Of a DNA stretch of 64,000 nucleotides, positions 37,625 through 46,834 are shown piece after piece. The position numbers were made by a program, and so were the translations under genes. This DNA is from Parabacteroides chongii. Lineage in GTDB: Bacteria > Bacteroidota > Bacteroidia > Bacteroidales > Tannerellaceae. Below the pieces are notes generated by a model, which searched no databases, was not told the DNA's origin, and saw nothing but the letters and a program-made list of their open reading frames with translations. The stretch is from contig NZ_CP120849.1 in the NCBI RefSeq assembly GCF_029581355.1, forward strand, positions 3,876,501 to 3,940,500, given 5' to 3'. Numbering within the stretch: the stretch's first letter is position 1; every line of letters begins with the position of its first letter.

Positions 37625-37662
37625 TAAAAGATTATCGGTTGATCAGATACTCCGTGTAGTTA

Positions 37663-37709
37663 AAAAACGAAAGGCGCAAACCCTTGGCAGGGGTGGCACC
37701 TTTGTTTTT
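37663..37709 (-). terminator. Imperfect terminator after the 424-residue lipoprotein gene
   Basis: AAAAACGAAAGG pairs with CCTTTGTTTTT around a smaller CCC/GGG stem. The A-rich left side gives a T-tract on the minus strand. Confidence 0.5.
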
Positions 37710-37724
37710 CAGATATGAGGACTA

Positions 37725-38999
37725 TTATTGCATACGTCTGATCGATGCATAATTAAACTCATCGCTCAGATAATCATTTTCCGTGAATTTATAACCCTGA
37801 GGCCCCCAGTTACCCATTGCCAGCATGGCAATCATTGTCAACGGGTTGAAATTTGTCATATCGCCTCCGGCTGCTTCCAATGGGATTGATTTCATTAGTT
37901 TTTTCATATTGTGTTCATAGCTTTTATTGAAAAGCATGTTACGATATAAAGCCAGAACTCCGTCGCCATGTTCTTTGCGGTTCCATTCCAATACATAAGT
38001 ACCGTCGTTGGCATCTGCTTTGGCTTTGATATCTTTTAGTTTAGCAGAGTTGGCATCTGCAATAATGAATGTAACAAAACCATCTTTGTCTACTTTCGGC
38101 ATTTCTTCATCATAAATAGAGACATAAGAATAAGTCTTTTGTGATCCGAGGCAGACAGACCAGTAACGGACATCCGAGGTTGCATATTCATTTACACCTT
38201 TAGGAGCCGTCGGAGGAATAAAGCGGAAAGTAGCAACTTCACCTTCATTCAACTTGATGCGTGAGAATAAGTAATCAGCCGGAGTATTCGGGTACATCAG
38301 GCTTAACGGGGCACGCATAAAAGGAAGCGGTTTCATGTCGGAAGAGAAATCCAACGGAGGCATCTGCAATGCTTCGTGGATATTACATACTTCGCGTTTG
38401 GGGAAATCCACATCTTTGCCGGTCGTTACATCGAATGCCTGGATTGCCGGCATATCAGTACCACCGTATGTGTCACCGTTGTTGTATTCCTTTGCCAGAT
38501 AGAGGCGCATAAATACGGATACCATGTTTAAAGTATCAGGGAATTCACAGATGTTTTTCATGGATGCCCGCATACTTTCCGGGGTACTTTTCGGAATAAT
38601 GTAAATGGTGTATCCGTTAGCACTATAATCTGCCGTTTCTTTTACATAAGGATTGACAGAATTTTCATCCGGTTGGATGTTAGCATCTTCGATACTGGAC
38701 ATATCGACCTGTGTCTCGTCATTATAGACTGTGAAATTGAAGAAACGTGATTTGGGGTATTTCCCGGTCAGGCGAAGTCCGATATTGGGATTATCCTTGT
38801 AGGAGTAGGTATATTCCCAATAATCTGCGAATATATCCGGAAATGCTAATAAGGATTGATCGTCACCTCGAAGTGTTTTGCCCCATTGTTCCTTTGGTGT
38901 AGGATTCACAATCGGAGTATCGTTCTCGTCATCGTCATTACATGCGGTAAACAAACCAAAAACAAAGGCTAATGCCACTAAATAAAATGTCTTTTTCAT
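37725..38999 (-). CDS. Large lipoprotein of unknown function
   Basis: 424 residues. MKKTFYLVALAFVFGLFTAC ends in a lipobox cysteine at residue 20, followed by an acidic surface-export-like stretch (NDDDENDTP) as seen on surface lipoproteins of this phylum. The mature part has beta-strand segments such as YPKSRFFNFTVYNDETQVD and GYTIYIIPKSTPE. It weakly recalls DUF1214/DUF1254 folds, but I cannot support that firmly. It is a single-gene unit with its own promoter and terminator. Confidence 0.65.
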   Translation of the reverse strand: MKKTFYLVALAFVFGLFTACNDDDENDTPIVNPTPKEQWGKTLRGDDQSLLAFPDIFADYWEYTYSYKDNPNIGLRLTGKYPKSRFFNFTVYNDETQVDMSSIEDANIQPDENSVNPYVKETADYSANGYTIYIIPKSTPESMRASMKNICEFPDTLNMVSVFMRLYLAKEYNNGDTYGGTDMPAIQAFDVTTGKDVDFPKREVCNIHEALQMPPLDFSSDMKPLPFMRAPLSLMYPNTPADYLFSRIKLNEGEVATFRFIPPTAPKGVNEYATSDVRYWSVCLGSQKTYSYVSIYDEEMPKVDKDGFVTFIIADANSAKLKDIKAKADANDGTYVLEWNRKEHGDGVLALYRNMLFNKSYEHNMKKLMKSIPLEAAGGDMTNFNPLTMIAMLAMGNWGPQGYKFTENDYLSDEFNYASIRRMQ

Positions 39000-39028
39000 C
39001 TCTCGTTAATTAATTTTCAAACGGGGGA

Positions 39029-39036
39029 CAAAAGTA
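39029..39036 (-). promoter_or_regulatory. -7 box for the 424-residue lipoprotein gene
   Basis: Minus strand TACTTTTG matches TAnnTTTG, 29 bp before the ATG at 38999. Confidence 0.5.
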
Positions 39037-39167
39037 AGTGAATAAAATTACCGGAACGAATATTGCGTAAAGATGGAATGTCGATTATTAAATTTGGAAT
39101 ATTAATAATTGGTATCGGTCACCGAAAACCGGGCAAACGCCGAATTTCCGTCGGTGGAGATATGTTG

Positions 39168-39208
39168 TCAAAGATACCTCTTACAAAAAAGGTAAGAGGT
39201 ATCTTTGA
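39168..39208 (-). terminator. Hairpin ending the cas operon
   Basis: A perfect 17-bp stem (TCAAAGATACCTCTTAC and its complement) with a 7-base loop lies just past the cas7 stop. There is no strong T-tract, so it may act as a terminator or as an RNA-stabilising end. Confidence 0.65.
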
Positions 39209-39214
39209 TATTCA

Positions 39215-40282
39215 TTATAGTTGATTTTCGTAATCGAAAGAAGAGATCAGTTTGATCAATCTTTCTTCGGCTTTCTTCAGGGCATCGACGGAACCAATCG
39301 AGCCGGCGATATAACTGTTGGCAATAGGAGTAACGAAAATATCAGCATGGGCGGTTTCATCTATGACCGGTTTGGCATCCGGCCTTTCGGTGTTATCTTT
39401 CAATTCGCCGCGAATGGCATACGCTATCTGATTGGCATCGTTGCTGATGGCTATCGCTACTGTTTCCATTAAACTGAAGGTGCGTGCCTGGTTGGAAGTG
39501 ATGCGCCAGTTGATGATTGCTTTTGCCAATGCCGGAATTATTTCATCCCTCTTCTCTTTAGGACAAACCAGGCAGTTGCCAAAGATATTTTTACCATCAG
39601 TCCAGCCCTGTTCCCGGAGCTTGGTTTCGATTTCAGGGAAAAGTTCCGGTTCGAGTTTGTTGGTGGAAACACAGAATAAAGTTCTCAGATCGATAGCGAT
39701 GTCATAGACAAAAAGGCCGGAAGCCCGGGTCTGATCCTGGATAAAAGCTCGGTTAGGGAGTGAACGCCGGTTGGTTGTCAGCCATTCGTCCAACTCTTCC
39801 TTACTCAATTCACTTCCTCTCTTTTTGCTTTCCATCCAATAGACTTTGACGGTATGATGTTCCGGATGCGAGGTCCTGTCGAAAGTGATATTTTCAGTCG
39901 GTGACTCGATACCTCCCAATAAAGGATGGAGTGGTCGCATGGCTGAAACAGACAAGGGGCTACGATGCTTTACGATCATACTGCCGCTTTCAGCTTTCAT
40001 ATACCCGCCCAATAACTGATCCGTAAAAGTCGGATCGCATGGAGAGTGAGGCTCTTTCTGGTTTGCCTTATTTTCTTTTTTGTCGATTTCCCAGTTGAAT
40101 GTTATTGCTGCGAAGGGCATATTCAGCGCCTCTATAACGGAGCGTTTTACTTGTTGGCCGCTGGAATAAGCCATTCTTTTGCCGAACTGAGGGTCGAAAT
40201 AGTATTTCTGTCCGTCATTTACGCCGAATACTGTATGTTCTGCATGGCGAAGGCCACGTAAATAGATGAAGGGATTGTCCAT
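39215..40282 (-). CDS. cas7: Cas7 backbone protein, type I CRISPR (DevR-like)
   Basis: 355 residues from the ATG at 40282 (MDNPFIYLRGLRHAEHTVFG); the frame opens at a TTG at 40321 inside cas8, which is less likely. RRM-like Cas7 features: FDPQFGKRMAYSSGQQVKRS, RSPLSVSAMRPLHPLLGG, and ASGLFVYDIAIDLRTLF. Several copies coat the guide RNA in Cascade. It is the last gene of the operon and is followed by a strong hairpin, not by cas4, cas1 or cas2. Confidence 0.85.
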   Translation of the reverse strand: MDNPFIYLRGLRHAEHTVFGVNDGQKYYFDPQFGKRMAYSSGQQVKRSVIEALNMPFAAITFNWEIDKKENKANQKEPHSPCDPTFTDQLLGGYMKAESGSMIVKHRSPLSVSAMRPLHPLLGGIESPTENITFDRTSHPEHHTVKVYWMESKKRGSELSKEELDEWLTTNRRSLPNRAFIQDQTRASGLFVYDIAIDLRTLFCVSTNKLEPELFPEIETKLREQGWTDGKNIFGNCLVCPKEKRDEIIPALAKAIINWRITSNQARTFSLMETVAIAISNDANQIAYAIRGELKDNTERPDAKPVIDETAHADIFVTPIANSYIAGSIGSVDALKKAEERLIKLISSFDYENQL

Positions 40283-40302
40283 AACTGTGGGTATTAAGTA
40301 GT

Positions 40303-41622
40303 TTAATTTTTTGATTTCCAATAAGTATATTCAAAGTCGATCAGAGTCATGAATAGAGGGAAAGAATCTTTCGGTAGATAGTAGACTTCTACAAATGCTT
40401 TTCTGAATACTTCGTTATCAGAAGATTCGTATTCCATTATCTCTTTGAGCTTTTGCCCGAAGACTTCGATTTTATTTGACTTCCTTACCTCTTTCGACAG
40501 ATTCGAATAAACAGTCTTGCCTTTCTCTGCTGTCCGTTCAAACTCTATCAGGGCCTTTGCAACAGCAGTGGCCAGTTCCAGTAATTCTGTTTTGTTTATC
40601 ATAGCAATAATCCAGATTTTATATAGCTCATAATTGATATACGATTCCTCGTTGTTGAATTTGTACTCTTTCCCCTGCGCGTAAGGCATGGAGCCTATGG
40701 GGAAGTACTGTCTCAGTTTATCCGGTTCAATCGCTTTTAATCCGATGACACCCAGTTTGCAAGCTGATTTGAAGGTGTAGTTGGTGTTGAACGACTCTAT
40801 TTCCTCATCAGACAGGATGCTTTGCTTGCCGTCGAAAAAGAGTTTGTCCCTGAAGTCGAACAAAGAGTGGACTTCTGGGAGATAAAGGTTGATAAATCCC
40901 AGCGTTGTGTTCGTCTGGGATAGATTATATGAATAAGCTGTTATTACCTTATTAGGATATTTCTTGGATAAAGCCATAATGATTTCGAGCCAGGGTTTGG
41001 TCGGTATGGCGAGATTTCCCATCGATTCGGTGGGGACGATATGAAATCCTTTGTACGGTGTCAGATCATTATAAAATTTCCGGCACCAATGGGATAACCA
41101 ATGCCCGTTCCAGGTTTCGATCTGTTTGTCTTTGACATTAGGTGTCTGATTCAGATACTTCCTATAATATTCCCAACCGCAAAACAGTTGCCATAAAATA
41201 TCCGGCTCATCCAGTAACATGGCAAAACCTCCGCTTACGCCGATGGCAAGTGCTTCACCGATCCACGAAGCATACATCTCGTCTGTATCGATAGAGGTTT
41301 GCATATCGGAGATCTGGCCGGACGTTGTTCCCGCCACATCTTTTGCTGCATATCCGACAAAGATCGACATGTTCGGTTCATCGCAGGTCATGGCGACTTT
41401 CAGGTTATTGTATTGGGCCAGCGCTTTGCTTCCATATTTCTTTACATCCTCATCTTTCGGCTTTTGGAAAAAAGGAGAGTTGCTGACGTGTATCAGATGC
41501 CTCTCGTCATTGAAAAACAGATTGAAAAATATCCGGTCAAAGAACTCCTCTGCGGATATCTCCGTATTCATTTTCTCATTATATATCTTCAGGAACTTTT
41601 TACCGATGTAGCTTGTATACAT
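40303..41622 (-). CDS. Cas8-like large subunit, type I CRISPR
   Basis: 439 residues. No family motif is strong enough for a certain call. Position between cas3 and cas7, size, and the central region (VGYAAKDVAGTTSGQI, CGWEYYRKYLNQTPNVKD) fit a diverged Cas8 that recognises the PAM and starts R-loop formation. It is short for Cas8b. No zinc-binding cysteine pairs are visible. The subtype is probably I-B or a Bacteroidota relative; that is inference from the repeats and Cas5. Confidence 0.65.
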   Translation of the reverse strand: MYTSYIGKKFLKIYNEKMNTEISAEEFFDRIFFNLFFNDERHLIHVSNSPFFQKPKDEDVKKYGSKALAQYNNLKVAMTCDEPNMSIFVGYAAKDVAGTTSGQISDMQTSIDTDEMYASWIGEALAIGVSGGFAMLLDEPDILWQLFCGWEYYRKYLNQTPNVKDKQIETWNGHWLSHWCRKFYNDLTPYKGFHIVPTESMGNLAIPTKPWLEIIMALSKKYPNKVITAYSYNLSQTNTTLGFINLYLPEVHSLFDFRDKLFFDGKQSILSDEEIESFNTNYTFKSACKLGVIGLKAIEPDKLRQYFPIGSMPYAQGKEYKFNNEESYINYELYKIWIIAMINKTELLELATAVAKALIEFERTAEKGKTVYSNLSKEVRKSNKIEVFGQKLKEIMEYESSDNEVFRKAFVEVYYLPKDSFPLFMTLIDFEYTYWKSKN

Positions 41623-41634
41623 ATTCTAAATGAA

Positions 41635-43788
41635 TTAATCATGTTCCACTAATTGTAATCCATAAATCTCATATTCTTCCTGCGGCATAGGAATGACAAA
41701 AGGATTTGCCCCTATATCCTGCAACTGCTCGTATTTATCCCGGTACCGGGAGATTGTTTTCCAGTTGACAGGTATTTCCATATTGATCCGCTCTTCCCAG
41801 GTGGCAGTGATATACTTATCTCTGTCGGCGGCCAGTATACAGGTTGCACTTTCTATTTCCAACGCTTTCAGGAGAATGGCTTCAGTCCGGCTGGTCAGGT
41901 TTATGAGCGAGAAGTCTCCGTCTTGTACGGCCAGATGAATATCGATCTCCTTTGTTTCGACCGATCGATATACCTTGTCTATTTTTTCCTGCAGACTTCT
42001 TTCCTGCAAAATATCCCCGTTATCCGGCAGTTGGTCGAAACTGCGTTTCAGTAGTTCCATTTTGTAAGGAAGCACATTTCCTTCGGGAGCGATTACATGA
42101 ATCGGCCTGTAAATCCGGTTATTACTTGTTACCCTTTTTCTGTTTATTCTTCCGAATCGCTGTATCAGGCTATCCAAAGGGGCACACAGGGTAATCATCC
42201 TGTCGAAACTGATATCCAGGCTGACTTCAACCACCTGTGTCGAAATGACCAGGCAGGGACATTTCCCGTTCCCATATTCTTTCCTGTCGCCGTTGAACTC
42301 TTCTTTCAGCAGCTTTTCAAGTTTAACGCGGTCGCTTTGTTTGAAACGGCTATGGATAAGCATCATGGGAATATCTGGAAATTCTTCCCTGAACTCCTTG
42401 AAAGCAGCCTGCGCTTTATTGACTGTATTATAAATGGCGAGCACTTTCTCTTTTCCCTTAAAGGCATTTACCAGGATAGGGGAGACGCTGTCCTCCTTAT
42501 CGAGTTTGAATATCTGATGACGGTCGAATGTATCCAGTGTTTCATCCGATAGTTTGACTTCGTATACATTCTCTTTCCCTCCTAATATCTCCAGCAACTG
42601 ATTGTATAAAGCGGTAGGCATCGTTGCTGTCCCGATGTGGATGCGGCATCCGAATTTAAGAAGTGCTTTGACGATTTCCAGTACCATCGCTTGCGAATAG
42701 TCCGAATAAGTATGTATCTCGTCCAGGATAATATCACATCCTTTTATATCCAGTATGACACTTTCAAAGCCGGAAGTACCGAAGATGATGGACGATAGTT
42801 GATGGGGTGTCAATACTTTGATACTCGACCCGATCAATGGCTGTAACATCTTTTCTTCCATATTATTTCCGACGACTATCTTCGATGTCGCATGTAGCAA
42901 ACGAATATCTTTATTGGGAATAGTCGCTTTTAGTCTTTCCCACATGGCATTTATGGAAGCCTGGAATGGCAGGGTGTAAAAAATGCGTCCTCTGCATCTT
43001 TTCAATAGAAAATCTGTTTTTCCTGCACCTGTCGATGCAACCACCAGCGTATGAGGTCGGGTGTCATCTACTCCGATCAGTGACAATGGGTATAGAGGAT
43101 TTGTTCGTTCCGGTTTAAAATAGGCGGACAGATCCGGAACTTCGAATGTTGTTTCGAGTTCTTTTGCGGTAGATGAAGTAAATGCCGAAGCGAAATGATC
43201 TGCCGCCATTAATAACCCTCTCCAGGCAGACCATCCGAAAGTCTGCGATTCGCAATAATCTACCGCATAAAGTAAAGCCATCCTGGATTTATTCCGGTCT
43301 ATTCCGGTGCAGGCATACCCAAGTTTATTCAATATTTGTATGCCGTATTGACTCCATTCTTCCCAGTCCTGCAGATGGTTGTCTATCCAATGTCGATCGC
43401 AGGAAGCAATATCCAATATACCTCTTCGCCGGGGATCGTCTGTGATGGACTTATGATGGGCTACAACCATTTCTATCAAGGTGTCCCATTCCTCTAAAGG
43501 AAAGGCCGGCAGGAAAGCCAGTGACGATAACTCATGCCGATGAATGAAATTATTACATCTGTTTGAGAGGGAGCCATTTATAATCTTGTTCATTCGGTCC
43601 TGAAAATACGTATGCGCTTTGCCTAGATCGTGTAAAGTTGCCCCTTTGAGAGCAATCGCTACATCGAAGGGAAAATCTATTCGCCGGGCAAAGACCTCGA
43701 TAGCCTGCCGGGTATGCAGGCAATGTTCAAGGAGTGAAACATGGCCGTTGTCAGGGCTTTTTGCCAGTATTTCGTCGATGGTTTTCAT
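41635..43788 (-). CDS. cas3: Cas3 nuclease-helicase
   Basis: 717 residues. The N-terminal HD nuclease shows the metal ligands in LEHCLHTRQ (near 21), ATLHDLGKAH (near 53) and FIHRHELSS (near 82). The superfamily 2 helicase has Walker A VASTGAGKTDFLL near 252, LDEIHTYSD near 355, the TATMP motif III, STQVVEVSLDISFD and QRFGRINRK near 560. All look intact. Cas3 shreds target DNA after Cascade binding. Its start overlaps the cas5 stop (ATGA), so the two are coupled. Confidence 0.93.
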   Translation of the reverse strand: MKTIDEILAKSPDNGHVSLLEHCLHTRQAIEVFARRIDFPFDVAIALKGATLHDLGKAHTYFQDRMNKIINGSLSNRCNNFIHRHELSSLAFLPAFPLEEWDTLIEMVVAHHKSITDDPRRRGILDIASCDRHWIDNHLQDWEEWSQYGIQILNKLGYACTGIDRNKSRMALLYAVDYCESQTFGWSAWRGLLMAADHFASAFTSSTAKELETTFEVPDLSAYFKPERTNPLYPLSLIGVDDTRPHTLVVASTGAGKTDFLLKRCRGRIFYTLPFQASINAMWERLKATIPNKDIRLLHATSKIVVGNNMEEKMLQPLIGSSIKVLTPHQLSSIIFGTSGFESVILDIKGCDIILDEIHTYSDYSQAMVLEIVKALLKFGCRIHIGTATMPTALYNQLLEILGGKENVYEVKLSDETLDTFDRHQIFKLDKEDSVSPILVNAFKGKEKVLAIYNTVNKAQAAFKEFREEFPDIPMMLIHSRFKQSDRVKLEKLLKEEFNGDRKEYGNGKCPCLVISTQVVEVSLDISFDRMITLCAPLDSLIQRFGRINRKRVTSNNRIYRPIHVIAPEGNVLPYKMELLKRSFDQLPDNGDILQERSLQEKIDKVYRSVETKEIDIHLAVQDGDFSLINLTSRTEAILLKALEIESATCILAADRDKYITATWEERINMEIPVNWKTISRYRDKYEQLQDIGANPFVIPMPQEEYEIYGLQLVEHD

Positions 43789-44378
43789 AGGGTACTTCTA
43801 ATCGGATTACCTTTCACATGTAATACGCCATACATCTCTTCCCCTCCGTGATATCTGTTATATCCGGCTTTGAATCCTTTCACTTCGTCGGAAGGTATCC
43901 ATTCGAAACCTTCTATCTGTTCAAATTCGTCAGCCGACATTTCGATCGGACGATCCGGCAGTAATATATCTTCATTCCTGCATAAGCAGATAGATTGTTT
44001 GGCGGCGCGCAATGCATCGTCATTGTTCTCGAAGGCGAGATACAAATGAGGATATAGAAGAACGCCTCGGGTAATGATGCTAATGTTTTTAGGAAGATAA
44101 TAGACATTCCCTTGCGTGTCTTTCTTTTTCTCTTTGACAAATCCTCCTTTAGACCACGTTCGTTCCTGTTGCGAATCCAGCCCGCAGTAGTTCAGGCGGT
44201 ATCTGCTTATTTTCTGAACTCTTTCCGTCGTATTCAGCAATTCCGGGAAAAGTTTTTTTTCAATCCCTTCTATCGTGGAAGTGATCAGAAATTGCAGACT
44301 GAATGTTTCGCTATCTCTGACTGCTGTCCAAGGTTTAATAAATCCGAAAGGGCCTGAGTATTTTACTACGTAATACAT
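43785..44378 (-). CDS. cas5: Cas5 (type I, Cas5t/b-like)
   Basis: 197 residues. The N-terminal pattern YYVVKYSGPFGFIKPWTAVR followed by DSETFSLQFL matches the Cas5 proteins of I-B-like systems, which bind the 5' handle of the guide RNA. It lies 10 bp after cas6 and overlaps cas3 by 4 bp. Confidence 0.87.
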   Translation of the reverse strand: MYYVVKYSGPFGFIKPWTAVRDSETFSLQFLITSTIEGIEKKLFPELLNTTERVQKISRYRLNYCGLDSQQERTWSKGGFVKEKKKDTQGNVYYLPKNISIITRGVLLYPHLYLAFENNDDALRAAKQSICLCRNEDILLPDRPIEMSADEFEQIEGFEWIPSDEVKGFKAGYNRYHGGEEMYGVLHVKGNPIRSTL

Positions 44379-44388
44379 AATGTGACTA

Positions 44389-45048
44389 TTAGATTATTGA
44401 ACCGCAACCACTACCAGTTAAAGATCCGATACCGCAATTCCATGCGAAGGCTTTTGTCAGAGGTGTACCATGAATAATCAGGGGACACATACTGCATTTA
44501 TTACTGATGTTATGGATCGTAACGAGTTTTTCTTTCTTATTGGGATAACTAAGGTCGAACTCAATCTTTAGAGAAGGATCTTCCGGTAATCCGGCAATCT
44601 GCATTTTATGCCTCAGAGTTTCTGCCATCAACTCTCCGCTGTTCTCGTCTTTATAGGTGAAGTGTTTATGGTTGTCGTCATAAAAGCGTTTTATAAAGAC
44701 AGGGCTTCCGAGTTGAAAATGATTTTGGGTGGATAAATCGGGCGTTTCCTGAATGATAATCCCTTCGACTTTCATTCCGCAAAACATATCCGGTGAGTCC
44801 ATTATTGCTTTTATTATGGTCTTGACATATTTCTCTTCACAAAAAGAGATAAACCAGTTGGCGCCATAAGGAAAATTGAGTCCGTTTTTATATCTTTTTC
44901 CTCCTTTTAACCATGAGAAAGAGTATAAGGATATTTTATCGTGAAGTTCGTTTGTCCCAAGCCAACGGTGCAAAACTCCAATAAGTTTCTGCTGGTAATT
45001 GAAAGGAACGAGTTCGTTGTTGGCGCTCGTTGATAGATGTATTCTCAT
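44389..45048 (-). CDS. cas6: Cas6 CRISPR RNA endonuclease
   Basis: 219 residues of two RRM-like halves. The N-terminus MRIHLSTSANNELVPFNYQQ and the glycine-rich C-terminal loop GIGSLTGSGCGSI are the Cas6 hallmarks. It cuts the repeat in the precursor transcript to leave an 8-nt handle. It is the first gene of the operon, next to the arrays. Confidence 0.9.
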   Translation of the reverse strand: MRIHLSTSANNELVPFNYQQKLIGVLHRWLGTNELHDKISLYSFSWLKGGKRYKNGLNFPYGANWFISFCEEKYVKTIIKAIMDSPDMFCGMKVEGIIIQETPDLSTQNHFQLGSPVFIKRFYDDNHKHFTYKDENSGELMAETLRHKMQIAGLPEDPSLKIEFDLSYPNKKEKLVTIHNISNKCSMCPLIIHGTPLTKAFAWNCGIGSLTGSGCGSII

Positions 45049-45135
45049 ATAGTAATTCTGGTATTATATTTAGGTTATATATTATATAATGTATAGATAT
45101 AATCTAAGTAAGTTAATAGTATACTGTGTTTCTCC

Positions 45136-45143
45136 CAAATATA
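45136..45143 (-). promoter_or_regulatory. -7 box for the cas operon
   Basis: Minus strand TATATTTG, exact consensus, 87 bp upstream of cas6. The rest of 45049-45269 is AT-rich and holds nothing else I can name. Confidence 0.5.
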
Positions 45144-45269
45144 ACTATAATTTTGGCATAACCTATGAATCTCTTGCTTTATTTATGACTTTAAATGACG
45201 AGTACTCCCATTGAAGAGAGGATTGTCTTTGATTAACAGATGATTTCGCTATTAGAAAAAGTTAGAATA

Positions 45270-45558
45270 AGATTTATACCACCAAGGTACGATTAAAGTA
45301 CATTATCGACGAACTGCCGACTATCTATTTCCGTTTTAAATACCATACGGTACAATTAAACCAATTAATGCCACCGATGACTACATCCGCTATAAACACT
45401 TTAAATACCACTAAGGTACAATTAAACCAAAAAGGAAATGGAAGATGGAGACACTATTGTCTCCTTTAAATACCACTAAGGTACAATTAAACCGGAATAC
45501 GGTTTGTACCGACTTGAGTGCTTTGCGACTTTAAATACCACTAAGGTACAATTAAACC
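45270..45558 (-). CRISPR. CRISPR array A: 5 repeats, 4 spacers
   Basis: The 30-bp repeat, read on the minus strand, starts GGTTTAATTGTACC and ends GTGGTATTTAAAG. Copies: 45529-45558, 45464-45493 and 45399-45428 (identical), 45334-45362 (degenerate, 29 bp) and 45270-45299 (strongly degenerate). Spacers are 34-36 bp: 45494-45528, 45429-45463, 45363-45398 and 45300-45333. The minus-strand direction is inferred because the repeat then ends ATTTAAAG, like the ATTGAAA(C/G) handle of I-B systems, and because decay is at the far left end, the expected leader-distal side. It is read in the same direction as cas6. Confidence 0.92.
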
Positions 45559-45843
45559 CCTATAAAATTTTTAGGTTCTCCTTATTCTAAACACTCTCTA
45601 AGCCTGTTTGTCCCTTCTTTATTTATCAATGAAAGTTGTCGACCTTCAATTGTATAAAATACCCCGGGGATCGACAACTATCATATAACTCTTATACCTT
45701 CCAAGCCATATGTTTCTACTGTACTAAAAACCTATTTTACATCATAGGTCACTAGAGTAGAATAACGCTTCCAAATATACATTATATTAATATATCTGTA
45801 AGTTTTATTATCCAATTTGTCCAAGTGTTTTTTATATTTGCAT
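45559..45843. promoter_or_regulatory. Shared central leader between arrays A and B
   Basis: A 285-bp AT-rich non-coding stretch. It carries TATATTTG on the minus strand at 45772-45779, facing array A, and TATATTTG on the plus strand at 45833-45840, facing array B and lying only a few bases before its first repeat. An 8-bp stem (GTTGTCGA with TCGACAAC, 45636-45678) sits in it. I see no open frame. Confidence 0.6.
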
Positions 45844-46004
45844 AGTATAATTGTACCTTAGTGGTATTTAAAACCATTCGTATTCGCGGAATTGTAAGAG
45901 CGTAGCAAAGTTTAATCGTACCTCAATGGTATTTAAAAATCGCATAGATGAGTTTCGTGCCCGGATCGAAGTATTAACTTAATTGTACCATCTTGGTATC
46001 CTCT
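45844..46004 (+). CRISPR. CRISPR array B: 3 degenerate repeats, opposite orientation
   Basis: On the plus strand, degenerate copies of the same 30-bp repeat lie at 45844-45873, 45909-45938 and 45975-46004. They keep TTGTACC/TCGTACC, and the first two also keep TGGTATTTAAA. Spacing is 65 and 66 bp, leaving spacers of 35 (45874-45908) and 36 bp (45939-45974), the same as array A. The third copy is the most worn (ends TTGGTATCC). This is a second, decaying array that diverges from array A, and it borders the broken integrase gene. Confidence 0.82.
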
Positions 46005-46065
46005 CCAAACCCATCCCCTCTCTTTTTCTGTTATATTCCATGCCAATAACAATTTAAACAAGAAA

Positions 46066-46760
46066 ATGAATATGGAAGAGAACAATCAGATGAAGAAAAA
46101 AGGAATGGCGCGGAATGGGTTTGTGGTTTATGCATTGGGGGTGATAGATGAGATGGAGAGAGGAAGACGCTATGGGATGGCACAGGCCTATCGGAATAGC
46201 GTGAAATCGCTGGTGCAGTTTACCGGGAGTCAACGGGTACCGTTTCAGTTGTTTCGGTTCGAGATGCTGAAAGCCTATGAGGGCTGGTTGCTGCAGGAAG
46301 GATGTTGTGAGAATACCGTACATTACTATCTGCGGAACCTGCGAGCCATCTATAACAAAGCCGTGAAAGAGAAAGTGATCAGGCCCCGTATGAACCCTTT
46401 TTTGCGGAATCTCCGCTACAGGAAATCATCGAGAGGTATCGTACCGATAGCCGTTATGTTTGGCCAGTATTATCCGACGATGCCGACGACGCGGAAAACT
46501 ATAAACACTATCGGAGTGCGTTGGTAACCTTCAACCGCCACTTGAAAAAGATTGCGGCAATGGCAGATATCACCGAATCCCTGTCCTCCTATATGGCGCG
46601 TCACTCATGGGCTACGGCAGCACGTAATAAACTGATGCCTACAGCCGTCATTAGCTCTTACCTGGGACATGCCAGCGAACGGACCACGCAAATCTATCTG
46701 GATTCGTTCGACGGAGGCGTAATGAAAAGACTGAACCACAAAGTGATCAATCTGGAATAA
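46066..46760 (+). pseudogene. Tyrosine recombinase remnant (internal deletion and frameshift)
   Basis: The first frame (46066-46527) encodes the SAM-like core-binding domain (VKSLVQFTGSQRVPFQLFRF, ENTVHYYLRNLRAIYNKAVK) as far as RPRMNPF. The sequence then jumps to QEIIERYRTDSRYVWPVLSD in another frame (from about 46405) and continues to SSYMARHSWATAARNKL, YLGHASERTTQIYLDSF. The missing part is the front of the catalytic domain with the first arginine, about 80-100 residues by comparison with the intact recombinase at 49714. The product cannot be active. Confidence 0.85.
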
Positions 46761-46834
46761 TAGTCCGGTGATAGTATATATTAAAATAGAGTAGAGAATG
46801 TTTGGTTATAGTGACGAATTTTGAATTTTGGCAA

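Noticed and set aside
45189..45218. Possible sixth repeat of array A (CTTTAAAT ... ATTGAAG)
   Set aside because: Only the ends resemble the repeat and the distance to the next copy is 81 bp where 65 is expected; could be chance or a fully worn copy.
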